NCBI GenBank assembly: GCA_029721435.1
Contig: CM056588.1
Span: 34,340,930-34,404,929 of the forward strand
Direction: 5' to 3'
Origin: Gymnothorax reevesii
Taxonomy: Eukaryota; Chordata; Actinopteri; Anguilliformes; Muraenidae
Length of the DNA stretch: 64,000 bases
Below are positions 52,739 through 64,000 of this stretch, piece after piece. Each line of letters begins with the position of its first letter. The stretch's first letter is position 1. Both the position numbers and the translations under genes were made by a program. Under the pieces are notes generated by a model. That model had not been told where the DNA came from and did not search any database. It saw only the letters and a list, made by a program, of their open reading frames with translations.

Positions 52739-55129
52739 TGCCACACTCTGAACTGAGAGTGAGTCACAGTGACCTACATAGGCGAGAGCTTCAGCACTGC
52801 ATCAGCAACACTGCGCATATCGCAGCCACACAGGCGACGGACGTGGGGGCAAATCTGAGATTCGGGGGGCAGAGCAGGGGCAGGGCAGGGAGACAGTCCG
52901 CAAGGAGTCGGACAGGCTCTCCGAAAGCATCATTACCGGGACGTCCTGTCAGGAGCCTGTGATTGACAGCTCTCTCCTCTGTATCTTCTGTCTGTCCCAC
53001 TCCCCATCACTATATTTCGGATCAGAACACTGACTCTGCTCCTGACACCAGAACTTTTCCTCACACACTTTCTAGCTCTGTACAGAAACAGGCCGAGGCG
53101 ATCGCTTCACTCACTTATAAGGAAATAAACATGTTTTATGTAACATGCTTGGATTTATCACAAGCTACAGAAGACAGGAAATTAAACGGATCGTAGCTCA
53201 TGCTAACATGAGCCAGTCTGTCATGCTTCATGGAGTATCAGCACACATCTTAGCCAACTGCAACAGTCCTTCATGTGTTAAAAAAAAACAAACAAAAAAA
53301 AAATCAGTGAAAGCAGCCTAGAACAAAATGCACGGTGCTTTGAGGAACATGCACTGCATGAGCACACTCCATTTCCATGCTAAAATCAGCATTACGAAAG
53401 CTTCCACATGCCCATGTGGAGAGGAATTCACACTGCCAAAATGCATTTGATGTGCATTCGTTGCATGGATGTGTTGGTGAATGAAGCGACCCTCAGCTCA
53501 CGCCAGTCTGTCATACAGGAAATACAGAGCTTGCTTGGTCATGAACCAGACTGTACTGTAGGGAGATGCGGATTTATGCAAAACAGGAAGAGATGTGGGG
53601 ATATTTCCTGACTATACTGTAACCCCACCTTCTTCACCATGACCCACACATAACCCTCACTTCCCCTGGGGCGGGCAGACAGGTGGGCTGGCATACAGCT
53701 CTGGCTGCCTGCCTCCCTCATGTCAGGCTGCAGGAAGGAAAAGGCCGATTCCTGGGGAAACCTGACAGGAGGGCGGTAACAGAGGACACACCTGACACGG
53801 GGGCCACTGCACGTCCAGTTACAGCTCCATTCAGCTCCCGAATCTCTCGCTCGCTCGCACGCACGCACGCACGCACAGCTCATCTGTGTGCAGCTCCACA
53901 TCAGAAAGTCTGTGCCCTTGGCTCGCTGCACACTCTTCCTCATCGCAATCCACACCATCTCCACCATGACCCCACACTGACGATCATCACGGTCATGACT
54001 ATCCCGATGACATCATTGTTACCAGCACCATGCCCACAGTCACGGTCATAAACATCATCACCTTCGACAATGTAATAACACCATCTGCGTCGTATGCACT
54101 ATAATCCATATCATCATCATCATCATCCTCATCGCTATCCACCGCCTCAGCGTGAAATGCACTCATGCTGAGCAGCTAAGATTTCAGAGCAGGTTTGGGG
54201 TACAGCCCTATTTAAGACACCACACTCACGCCACCCCACATTGAGGGCTGGGAACAGCCTGCTCAGCTGGGAACAGCTCAATCCTGGTATTTAGGAGTCC
54301 TCTATAAAGACGGCACTCGCTCATTCAGGGATTTGAGTGGCCCCACGTCGTTTATCTTTCCATGCATAGGGCTGATGCTTCCACACCCAAACACTTCACT
54401 GTTCCTCCATCACAGCTGTTACTACAGGCATGAGCAGCGGAGAATCCCGATTGGACAGGGGAGGGTCAGATACAGGAAGTGAATGCAGCAAAGATTCACG
54501 CCGGCGTCGGGCTCAGCAGACATACTGAATTATTGATGATGAGCTGTGGCGGCGGGGGTGGGGGGGTCAGAGTGCACTAATGCACACTGCTGAGCGCCAG
54601 GTCAGAGGAGTTATATTACACATGACATCATCCCCTGACGAACCACCCCCCCACACACCAGGGAGACAGCCTCCTGCTCGCTGCCCAAGCAGCAGAAGCT
54701 CTCCTGGGCTGAGTCAGTAATTGAGGCCGGGGATCAGACACAAACTGGCACGGTAGGCCTCCCATGTCAAAAAAAAGGTTGTACAGCTTTGGGAAATGCT
54801 CAAAAACACAAAAAATCTACATGAATAGAGCAAATTCACCAGTAACAAAATACTTTTTCCAAAGTCTACTTCTGGAGAGGCCTGTTGTCTTGACGAAGAG
54901 GTGATGTTATTTCTCCAATTATTCTCACTGACTTGCAACTTAATGCACAGGAGCTGCATCTCCAGTATAGCAGGCGTGCACAATCCCCTCATTACCCATG
55001 CTAGTGACAGCACACCAACTGCTGAGTGCAGTGCTGCGGATGAAAGGCACTGCGCTTTAAATAGCAACATCCCCGAACACGACGGCCACATAAATCACAG
55101 CCTGGCTGTCCACGCACAGTATATTACAC

Positions 55130-57035
55130 GAACCTCGCCACGGTTCCTTCTGTAAACCAACTCCTGTCGACTGCAGTACCTGAGTAAACTACCTCTGGAC
55201 GACCAAGGTACAAGTGTAAAAGAACTCTGCTAGACCATGATACGAGCAAAAACCAACGCCAGTCACAGTATGAGCATATACAGACTCCGGCAGACCACGC
55301 TATTAGTCTATAAACCAACTCTGTTCACCCAGTGTTGCGCACACCAACTCTGGCAAACAACGGCATAAGTGTACACCAACTCCAGCCGGCCACTATACGA
55401 TACCAACTCCAGCCAACCACGGTACGAGTACCAACTCCACTAACCAGGGTATGAGCGTATACAAACTCTGGTTGACCAGGCTATGAGCGTACACTAACTC
55501 AGGTTGACCAGGCTATGAGCGTACACAAACTCTGGCTGACCAGGGTATGAGCGCACACAAACTCTGGTTGGCCAAGGTATGAGCGTATACTAACTCTGGT
55601 TGACCAGGGTATGAGCGAACACCAACTCTGGTTGACCAGGGTATGAGCGTACACAAACTCTGGTTGACCAGGGTATGAGCGTACACAAACTCTGGTTGAC
55701 CAGGGTATGAGCGTACACAAACTCTGGTTGACCAGGGTATGAGCGTACACAAACTCTGGTTGACCAGGGTATGAGCGTACACTAACTCAGGTTGACCAGG
55801 CTATGAGCGTACACAAACTCTGGTTGACCAGGGTATGAGCGCACACAAACTCTGGTTGACCAGGGTATGAGCGTACACAAACTCTCGTTGACCAGGGTAT
55901 GAGCGTATACTAACTCTGGTTGACCAGGGTATGAGCGAACACCAACTCTGGTTGACCAGGTTATGAGCGTACACCAACTCTGGTTGACCAGGGTATGAGC
56001 GTACACCAACTCTGGTTGACCAGGGTATGAGCGTACACCAACTCTGGTTGACCAGGGTATGAGCGTAGACGAACTCTGGTTGACCAGGGTATGAGCGTAC
56101 ACCAACTCTGGTTGACCAGGGTATGAGCATGTACCAACTAAGGCCAGCCATGGTATGAGTGTATACCATTCTGGTCAGCCATGGTAGGAGTGTACACCAA
56201 CTCCGGCTGACCGCAGTATGAGTGTACACCAACTCCGGCTGACTATAGTAGAAGCTTACTTCGGGAGGGCTTGGTACGAGCATACATAAACTTCAGCTGG
56301 GCGCAGTACAAATGTATACCAACTCTGGCTGGCCGCGGTATTAGTGAATACTAGCCTGCGTTGCCGGCGGTCAGCGGCTGGCGGGAGAAAGGAGAGGAGA
56401 GACCGCCTGCACGATAACATAGGGATTTTGAGTAGCCGCCCACTTCCTTGAGCAACGAGCCGCGACGGACCACCCCTTTTTTAAACCAATGAAACTCGAG
56501 TGTAATTTGAGAGCACAAGTGATGCGTGGAGATCAAATCATCTAGTAAATGATCGCCTGCAGTTGTTCGTTCTTTAGAGTAACCTTTCGGTTGTGAATTT
56601 CAAGATATTCAAGAGATTCCTTTATCAAAGCGTCGTTCTCTACATTCGCCATCTTTGCTCTGGCAGTTTACGGCGTAACCATGCGTTGCGTTACATTCGA
56701 TGACAGTTCAATTTTGATTGACACCTCTTAAGCCAATCAGTAATTCCCGTTCACTGGTGAACGGACAACACAGAATCCCTACGTTATCGCGCAGGCGGTC
56801 TTTCCTCTCCTTCCTCCCGCCAGCCGCTGACCGCCGGCAACGCAGGCTAAGTGAATACTAAAACTCGCCAACCACGGTACAAGTATATACCCACTCCAGC
56901 TGCCCATGGTATTACTGTATACAAACTCCGGCTGACCGCAGTGCGACGTGCACAGACTTCAGCAAAGCACCGTATGAGAGTGTATACCAACTCAGGCTGA
57001 TCGAGGTATGAGCGTACACAAACTCCAGCTGATTA
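55130..57035. repeat. 32-bp minisatellite, split by a transposon insertion
   Basis: The core unit of 32 bp reads GGTATGAGCGTACACAAACT followed by CTGGTTGACCAG. Units are nearly identical at 55440-56130 and become progressively diverged on both sides (CCAACTCCGGCTGACCNCGG variants), which suggests homogenisation in the centre. As 32 is not divisible by three, all three minus-strand frames cycle through the same 32-residue pattern and give ORFs of 83-160 codons that are not genes. A 498-bp element interrupts it at 56352-56849. Confidence 0.95.
56352..56849. mobile_element. 498-bp palindromic MITE with 9-bp target duplication (Mutator-like)
   Basis: Terminal inverted repeats of about 78 bp begin TAGCCTGCGTTGCCGGCGGT at both ends and differ at about five positions. 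A perfect 9-bp direct repeat, AGTGAATAC, flanks it at 56343-56351 and 56850-56858. Removing the element and one duplicate restores a normal unit of the 32-bp array, so the insertion site is certain. Nine-base duplications with long inverted repeats are typical of Mutator-like elements. The interior has no transposase ORF. Confidence 0.85.
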
Positions 57036-58725
57036 TCTCCTGTCGACAGACACACGGCGGAGATGAGAGGACAGAGTGAATGGATGAGAGACAGAGATGG
57101 AGATTGGGAGGGGAGGAGAGGTAGAGAGAAGAGAGCGAGACAGACAGTGGAGGTGGGAGAATGGCCTTGGAGGTGTAAAGCAAAGATAACCGCACTGAGC
57201 GTGCAGTACAAGCTCTGCTTTAAACCATGTTTCTCTATGGGAAAAATGAACAGTATTCACAATATCATCCGTCAGTCCATGTCTTAATGTGCGGAAAATG
57301 AGGACATTTTTACATGAACACATTTCTCTCTGACAATGCATCAAATTCAGATGCTGCTTTTGAACCAAATCATTTTTTTTTGCTGGTAATAAAATAACAC
57401 TGCCATCACTCTACTGATTCAGTTTCGAGGCTACGCTTTTCTGTTAGCCATGGAGAACCAGCAAAGAAATTTGAAGACACAGCTCAAAAAATGTCATGAA
57501 ATTACAAATGAGAACAACAAACACATCACCAGTAATGATACCTAGACTGGCATTTAGAACTGCAGGAGGTAAAAATAGCGCATTTCATTAAACTAATCAG
57601 GCAGCAACCTTCATGAAAAAGTGTCGGAATTACAGGCAGATGTTCTGCTCAACACTTCGCAAGTAGCATTTTGCTTTCTGAATGTACATTTTATGTTTAG
57701 ATCAAGCAAATTACAACACAATTTTCAGATATAAACAAATGAAATATCCAAACTTATTTAAAAGGGTTTGGAAAAAGTCCAGCCGTCGCACTCAATGGTT
57801 GCCAGTTCTTTCGAACCGGGAAACTCAAAAATTCAAACAGATCCTCAAGAAGAGATGACAAAACTTCTGAGACCTGCAGCTAGAGAGAAGGAGAAAGAGG
57901 GAGAGAGATGGACAGTGACAGCCAGAGGGAGGTAGGGAAGGAGAGTGAGAGGGAGGGATGAAGCGAGAACAGAGATGGGGGTATAAAGAGAGAGGGAGAG
58001 AGCGAGAGCACAGCGGTTGAAATTGGACGGATCTGGAGAGCCGTGTTGAGGGACACTGTGGGTCCAGAGGTCCCCGAACGCCCTGCTTTAAGCGGAGAGC
58101 TCAGTGCCGAACATCCCCTCCCTCTGGAGGTCCCCGCAGGCCTGTAAGAGCACGTCTGCACCGGGCAGCATCGCACCGCTCAGAGCTGCGGAGAGATTCA
58201 GCGATGCAGTCCACTCCCCAGAATCCCGAGAGCTCGCCCCTGGACGCACAGAGCAGGGTTGATCTGCGAGAGCCGGCCCAATTAACAGAGTGAAATAATC
58301 ACGCAACAGACACAGTACTGCACTCCAGCAGTCCTGACACACAGCCCTGAGACTGTACGGAAAATGAGGTCAAGGCTTCAGCTCGGAGAGGCGAGAGATG
58401 ATAAATGTGCTCTAACTGCTGTCCTCGAAGGCCCTTCAGACTGACCTGAAGCGCATGAGGAATGTTTCTCCTCCACAGAGCAGAGGCCCACTCAGGGGCA
58501 GAGACTGTTGCAGTGCATTCAGAGGTCGGATTAAAGCGCACTGCAGCCCACCACCAATCATAATGCAGACAGCAGGCGTAAACATATGGTTATACTCACT
58601 CCAACACACACACACACACAAATAGACGAACACACACAGAGGAATGGTATATACAGTCGCACACACCCACAAACAGTAGTCAATACATAACCCACAAACA
58701 CAATACACCGCCAACACACACACAG

Positions 58726-58726
<1 letters not shown>

Positions 58727-58790
<64 letters not shown>
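58727..58790. repeat. (CA)n microsatellite, long
   Basis: About 30 CA units, followed by CA-rich sequence to 59010. Confidence 0.95.
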
Positions 58791-58793
<3 letters not shown>

Positions 58794-59525
58794 GAATGGT
58801 GCATAGTCACACACCCACAAACAGTAGTCAATTAACCCCCAAACACAGCAAACCGCAGACACACACACACGCACACACACATGCACGCGCACACAGAGAC
58901 ACACGCACACACAAATACGCACGTGCATGTGCACGCACACTCAGACACAAATTCCCACAGTGCACACACTCACGCGGACAGGCGCACACTCACACGCACA
59001 GACACACGCGCGGTGTCGGAGGTGGAAAAATAAAAGCAGACAAACTAAACCCACCGCAGAAGTCTGGGATTTGTTTCCAAGTGTTTAGCAAGACGACCTA
59101 AATGCAGAATCCAAACAACTGAAGAGCTTGGCTCCAAAACCGTGAAAGTCAGAAAGTACGCAGGCTTTCAGACTTCCTGTGCTAATGGTGGAATTTCACA
59201 GGGAGATTTTTTCTCAGTTCTCCCTCGGGAGCAAGAGGAGACAGGAAACACGGGAGAGGCAGACCTGCGGCACGCGGCCCAGTCCCCCAGTCCCCCCTTA
59301 CAGGAACCCAAGGAAAAGAGGGGGGTTGGGGTCAGAGAGAGAGAGAGAGAAACACACAAGGGAAGAAAACAGGCAGAAGAAGATGGAGAGGGAAAAGGTG
59401 CAGAGAGAAAGGGGTTGATGACATTTCAATGTGAGGGATGGTCTTCTTACAGCAGGTTATTCTGTGTGAGACCGAAGAAAAGGGTTCCTGTACAGAGGAA
59501 ACAAGGGAGTGGGACAGCAGGACAG

Positions 59526-59606
<81 letters not shown>
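59526..59606. repeat. (GT)n microsatellite, about 40 units
   Basis: The longest pure dinucleotide run in the window, followed by GCGCGCG. Confidence 0.96.
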
Positions 59607-59614
<8 letters not shown>

Positions 59615-59904
59615 AATGTGTGTATGAGTGAGTCCAGTGTGTGTGTGTGATGCAATAAGTGATCGAGTTTGTGTGAACCAATTGAGTTTGAGAGTCTGAG
59701 TGTGTATGTGTATGTGTAAGCGCGTGTCTGTGTATGCATGTGTGTGCGGGCGTGTGCATGTATTTGCGTGACGATATACTGTATGTTAGCGTGTGCTAAT
59801 GTGGGCATACTGCATCAGACTGTGCGCTGCTGTAGTGCTCTACAGAGTCTGCGTATAGAGACAGGAGGACTGTGAAACTGTGGAACAGATGGTGGCTGTG
59901 TGGT

Positions 59905-60005
59905 GATCCGCTGCTCCCGACTCCCGGTGCCGATCCGGCGCTCCTGACTCACGGAGCTGATCTGGTGCTCCTGACTCACGGAGCTGATCCGGTGCTCCTG
60001 ATTGT
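59905..60005. repeat. 27-bp tandem repeat, about 3.5 units
   Basis: The unit CTCCTGACTCACGGAGCTGA plus TCTGGTG is repeated, with diverged outer copies. Confidence 0.8.
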
Positions 60006-60159
60006 TCAGGCTAATCCCGACTCTAAAGCTCTGGCGTTGAGCCAAGACTGTTATTCAACAAACAAAGGCTTTTCACTCCAACTCCCCTCACCCCACCAAT
60101 ACCTCTTATCTGTCGCAGGAGCTGCTGCGCTGCTTAAATCTGTGAGTGTGTGCGTGCGT

Positions 60160-60164
<5 letters not shown>

Positions 60165-60222
<58 letters not shown>
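60165..60222. repeat. (GT)n microsatellite
   Basis: About 25 GT units, followed by CGCGCG and GT-rich sequence to 60590. Confidence 0.95.
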
Positions 60223-60228
<6 letters not shown>

Positions 60229-60850
60229 CATGTGTGTGTACGCTCACGTGTGTGCGTGAAAGAGGCAGAGAGAGAGACTCTGTGTCTGTGTGCGAGTGCA
60301 AGTGTGAAATACAGAGATAGAGAGAGACACTGATTGGGAATGAGCATGTGTGTGTATGAGAGACTGTGCGTGTGCGCGCATTTGAGAGTGAGGCACTGCA
60401 ATTGCGAGTGAGCCTGTGATTTTGAGTGTGCATAAGCGCATGCACGTGTGGGTGTGTGTGAGTATGTATAAGTGCCTGCACATGTAGGTGTGGGTATAAG
60501 TGCATGCATGCATATCTGTGTGTGTACGGGTCTAAGTGCATGCGGTCATGGGTGCGTGTGAGCGTGTATAAGTGCATGCGCGTGTAGGCGTACAAATGCG
60601 ATTAAGGCCCTCTGTTTCAGTGCAGTGCTCTTACTGCAGCCTTGCTCAAAGTCCAACTCAACACCAAATGAATGATGTGACTGGTTGCCTGGCAACCTCT
60701 GAATGCTATTCAGCAGGTGTACCTGAACTGATCGAACACAAACACGCACACAATCAAGAACAGAAACAACAGTTCTCACAAACTGAAACACAAAGATGCA
60801 CAAATGGGTTAGTCACATGTACATAAATGCAGGCAAATACACCATTTCAC

Positions 60851-60854
<4 letters not shown>

Positions 60855-60888
<34 letters not shown>
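60855..60888. repeat. (CA)n microsatellite
   Basis: About 17 uninterrupted CA units. Confidence 0.94.
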
Positions 60889-60892
<4 letters not shown>

Positions 60893-62535
60893 CATGCAGC
60901 TGAACGGTCTCAGTTCACGTAATTCAGCTTTACGCCGATTCTTCACAGACACTTTTCATTCGGTTATAGCAGGAACCGCATCCCCCATAGTAACATGTCA
61001 ATTACTCCTTTCCTGAGGGAGAGGGGGCACAATAAGGCGTCACATCCTGGAGGGCGGGGCCAGGAAATGGCTGGAAAGGAAACAGGCAGATGACGGGGCC
61101 GTAAAACGCCTCAGGGCCAGTAAATCAGGGTTTGCAACTCCCGCACTGGTCAGGACAGCCTGACCACAGAGAAACACTAAAGCAAGGAAACAGAGCTTTG
61201 AATCACCGTCACAAGCGACAGACTCAAACAGGAGCTGTTCGAATAGGTACAGAGACACGAGAGAGAGAGAGAATATTCTCTGCACAGTGGTGCTGTACTC
61301 ATGAGATGGGGACACCCTCACCGAAGAGCTTACATCAACAGAGCCCCGCCAGCTTACACAAAACATTCTCACAACGTCCCTGCAATGTGTTGGCAACAGG
61401 CCACTGTTGACAGAACACTGAAGTAACACCGTGTTAGGTGATGACAAGTTTTCGCTCCGATTTCGGCGGAAGATAAACCTGCCCGTGAAGAATTGCCCAT
61501 CAGCAGAAGAAAGCGGGCTGTGACCTGGGCTCCTGTTGGATTTTCTGCAGGAACAGCTGGGCACCTGGTGCTTCAGGTGTCTAACAGAGACTCAGAAGGT
61601 GGGTGGATCCCCCAGCATAGTAGAGCTGCAGGGCCAGGGCCCTGCTCATTTGAATCAACTGCCAGTCATTTGGATAATAAAAACCGTGAGCTAAATAACA
61701 GTCATGTAATCTGATAGTTTTCCCCCTCTAAGACCAGCCCCAGCATGTGGGTCTAGGCAGCTGCACCTGTGATTTTCCATCCACGCCTGCAGGATGGAGC
61801 ACTGAGCAGAGAGCCTCACGATTCCTGTGGTGACTGTGGAATGTTCCGACCAGGAAGTCGTTAAAATCACGACAGGCTTACACCTGAGCTGAAGGCCAAT
61901 ACTCAAAGCATTGTGATCCTGAGCTACGCTCAAAACAAGAATGGGGCAAACGCCAGGGAGACGAGGCCACACTGGTGCTGCACCAGAGCCAACTACCCCC
62001 AGTGGCTCCAACAACACAAGCTAACTGGCACCTGTGTCTCCAAGAACACAGCTAACTGGCACCTGTGGCTCTAAGAACACAGCTACCCAGCATCATACAA
62101 GCAGCATATCTTTGTTTACTTGCACCTCAGACATGACATAAACAAAGAAAGTAAACTCTTAGGACGCAGCGATGCAGAGTGAATGTCAGCCTACCAAGGT
62201 CAGGCAGTTCAGATGACCTCGCTGTTCAGCACGTTGGCCAAAGTCCTGGAAAATCGCGACCTCCCAGAAACAGGTGCTACTGGGTACAGCACTGGTAACC
62301 ATCTGTCCCTCAGCATTTACCATCTCGTGGGTTTTCATTGCAACCCTATTTTAGCACAGCTGACATAAAGCACAATATTAAGAGAGAAAGCCTCACCCGG
62401 CCTACCTGCGCTTTCATTGAACACAAGCCCTCAGCAACCATCGCAAAGTGCATTTATTAGCATTAACACTTGGGGCCCGCCACTTCAAAAGGGCTTCATT
62501 TCAGTGCCATCTCATACGAGCAATTCATATCCCCA

Positions 62536-62549
62536 GTTACCATGGCAAC
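62536..62549. promoter_or_regulatory. Perfect palindromic X-box (RFX-type site)
   Basis: GTTACCATGGCAAC fits the RFX consensus GTNRCC-N-GYAAC with a full palindrome. It sits in otherwise unannotated non-coding DNA upstream of the ankrd11 start. A regulatory role is inferred from the motif alone. Confidence 0.35.
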
Positions 62550-64000
62550 GTGGCAGCGCAGCTGATGCTATACTTATCATTTAAAGAAAATATAATGGTT
62601 ATTCATGGCATTCAATGCTGAGGTCACCACTTTCCAACATAAATTGAAATCTGGTGCGATGTCTCACTTTCCTCTCCAACAATCTGTGGCTCATACTGCA
62701 CATCTGCAAGGTAATTCAGGGCAGATATTATAGACTATCCAGATGGCCTGCACCATATTCCCAGCATTAACAGTTCTTTCCTCCTTCTGTGGACACCAAA
62801 GGATTCAAGACTTAAAATGGCCAGCGGCTACAGGAGAATGAAGTACCATAGGATGAAGGGACGTACTTAAAGATACAAGCAGCAAAACAGTCCTGTCGCC
62901 AAGAGAAAGGGCGGCTGAGGGATTGCACAAGTAGATCTTCTGCTGGATCTATAATGACATCCATGAAAAGGATTAAAAAATCCTGTGATTAATCCTTCAA
63001 GGTGTCAGACAAATATATATGATGAGATTGTTAAGCATGAGCATTCTTAATTAATGCTCATGCAAAAACTGCAACGGACCTATGACTTAAGTGTTCAAGA
63101 ATGCGGAATTAAAATTCTGAAAAGAAAAAAAGAAACCAACGTAAGTGCTCTTCACAATTCAGAGAGATCGGTCGGCACTGAGAGGGTTTATGTTTTTCCT
63201 GGTTGATTTCCAGAGCTCACAGGCATCCAGCACCCAATATAACCAGCAGTGTGATGATAGTAAGCACTTTTTCTGAGGATTCATCTGATATTGCAAACTT
63301 TTCCAGGCTGCACTGCAGTAAAACAGATCTGCTTCCCTTCCGCATCTGCGCCCAGCGCTAATACTGAAACACCAGGCAAAGAAACACCATCCCCGCAGAA
63401 AACTGACCCATTCTACACCCACAGAGAAAAACCGACCCCCGAGAACACAGAACGCAATGCTAAAGTACTCTCGGCTGTATGGGCATAAGACAAGGAATTA
63501 CAACATATAAAGGGTTTTTTAATGTATGCCTGTGTAACAAAATGTGCTTGATATTTTTGGGCTTGAGAGAAGTTTCAAGAGTCAAAAGGAAGACAGAGGT
63601 AATTGTCCAATTTCATCTCGGACCTGGCAGGTTACATGGAAAGTATGGAGCAGGACAGCTGGCACTTTGGCATTCAGAATATGAAGTCTGACTTGATGCG
63701 CAGACATCAAAATTAAACGTCATGTAGAGTGGATTGAACAGTTTGGTTGATAATGTTCCTACATCAAATTGTTATTAGAAGATATTTAAAGTAGGTGAAG
63801 GCCATGTAGCTTCCACTTCTACAACTTGATTATCCAGTGAATACACCTAATGACTTTGACACAGCGACACCAAAAAATGACATGGTAGTGCAAAGGCGTA
63901 ATGAAAGTAACACTTCAGAAACAATGTGACCTTTTGACCCCATTAACCGGGTGAAGGTCATCCACCTTTAAAGTTCTGCAAGCTGATTATCCAGAACACG

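Larger units (their letters stand above)
29911..64000 (-). other. ankrd11: First intron of ankrd11 or its upstream flank
   Basis: The start-codon exon begins with a splice acceptor, so at least one untranslated exon lies further upstream. In mammals ANKRD11's 5' untranslated exons lie far from the start codon. I could not identify one in this 34 kb. No stretch shows coding features; ORFs here lie in simple repeats or look random. Between the repeats listed separately, 30120-37900, 39520-44720, 46500-55130 and 57040-64000 appear unique and non-coding with frequent CA tracts. Confidence 0.75.

Noticed and set aside
55440..56130. Possible CRISPR array
   Set aside because: The 32-bp units are directly adjacent with no unique spacers, and the genome is vertebrate.
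55499..56283. ORFs of 83-160 codons with HTLVNQSLCTLIPWSTRV repeats
   Set aside because: Translation of the 32-bp minisatellite; overlapping frames give the same cyclic peptide.
57460..57640. Second copy of the TGTCACGGAATTAC element
   Set aside because: Only weak motif matches (TGTCATGAAATTAC, TGTCGGAATTAC) and no inverted ends were found.

Overview
The window is a piece of vertebrate, almost certainly teleost fish, genomic DNA that holds most of one gene on the minus strand: ankrd11 (ankyrin repeat domain-containing protein 11). Vertebrate origin follows from the gene, its GT-AG introns and the abundance of (CA)n microsatellites. A fish is suggested by two V-SINE (HE1/DANA-type) copies and by hAT-like and piggyBac-like non-autonomous elements of the kind common in teleosts. 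The species cannot be named from this sequence.

Gene layout, reading the minus strand from right to left: a leader plus start-codon exon (29910-29765), then coding exons at 20096-19958, 10336-10163, 9458-9258, 8853-8711 and 8327-8180, and a giant exon that starts at 5774 and is still open at base 1. All splice sites are GT-AG and all phases agree. Together they encode about 2,222 residues: a basic N-terminus with a nuclear localisation motif, an ankyrin block at about residues 166-290, and a very long Lys/Glu/Ser-rich nuclear region. The C-terminal repression domain and the stop codon lie to the left of the window.

Everything else is intron or upstream DNA. The intron next to the giant exon (5775-8179) holds a diverged inverted-repeat element, a small MITE and a promoter-like CRE/CCAAT cluster. 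The intron 10337-19957 holds a V-SINE and a 2.6-kb 42-bp minisatellite with higher-order repeats. The intron 20097-29764 holds a second V-SINE, a TTAA-flanked MITE, a 1.43-kb hAT-like element and a 2.2-kb repeat with a piggyBac-like end inside it. The 34 kb at 29911-64000 (first intron or upstream DNA) has no recognisable coding sequence. It contains microsatellites, three further inverted-repeat elements, and a 32-bp minisatellite interrupted by a 498-bp palindromic element with a perfect 9-bp target duplication.

No undescribed multi-gene system is visible. The observations most worth checking are the (TC)n microsatellite next to the exon-2 acceptor, the three tiny uORFs before the ankrd11 start (the last overlapping it as ATGA), and the dated transposon insertion in the 32-bp array.
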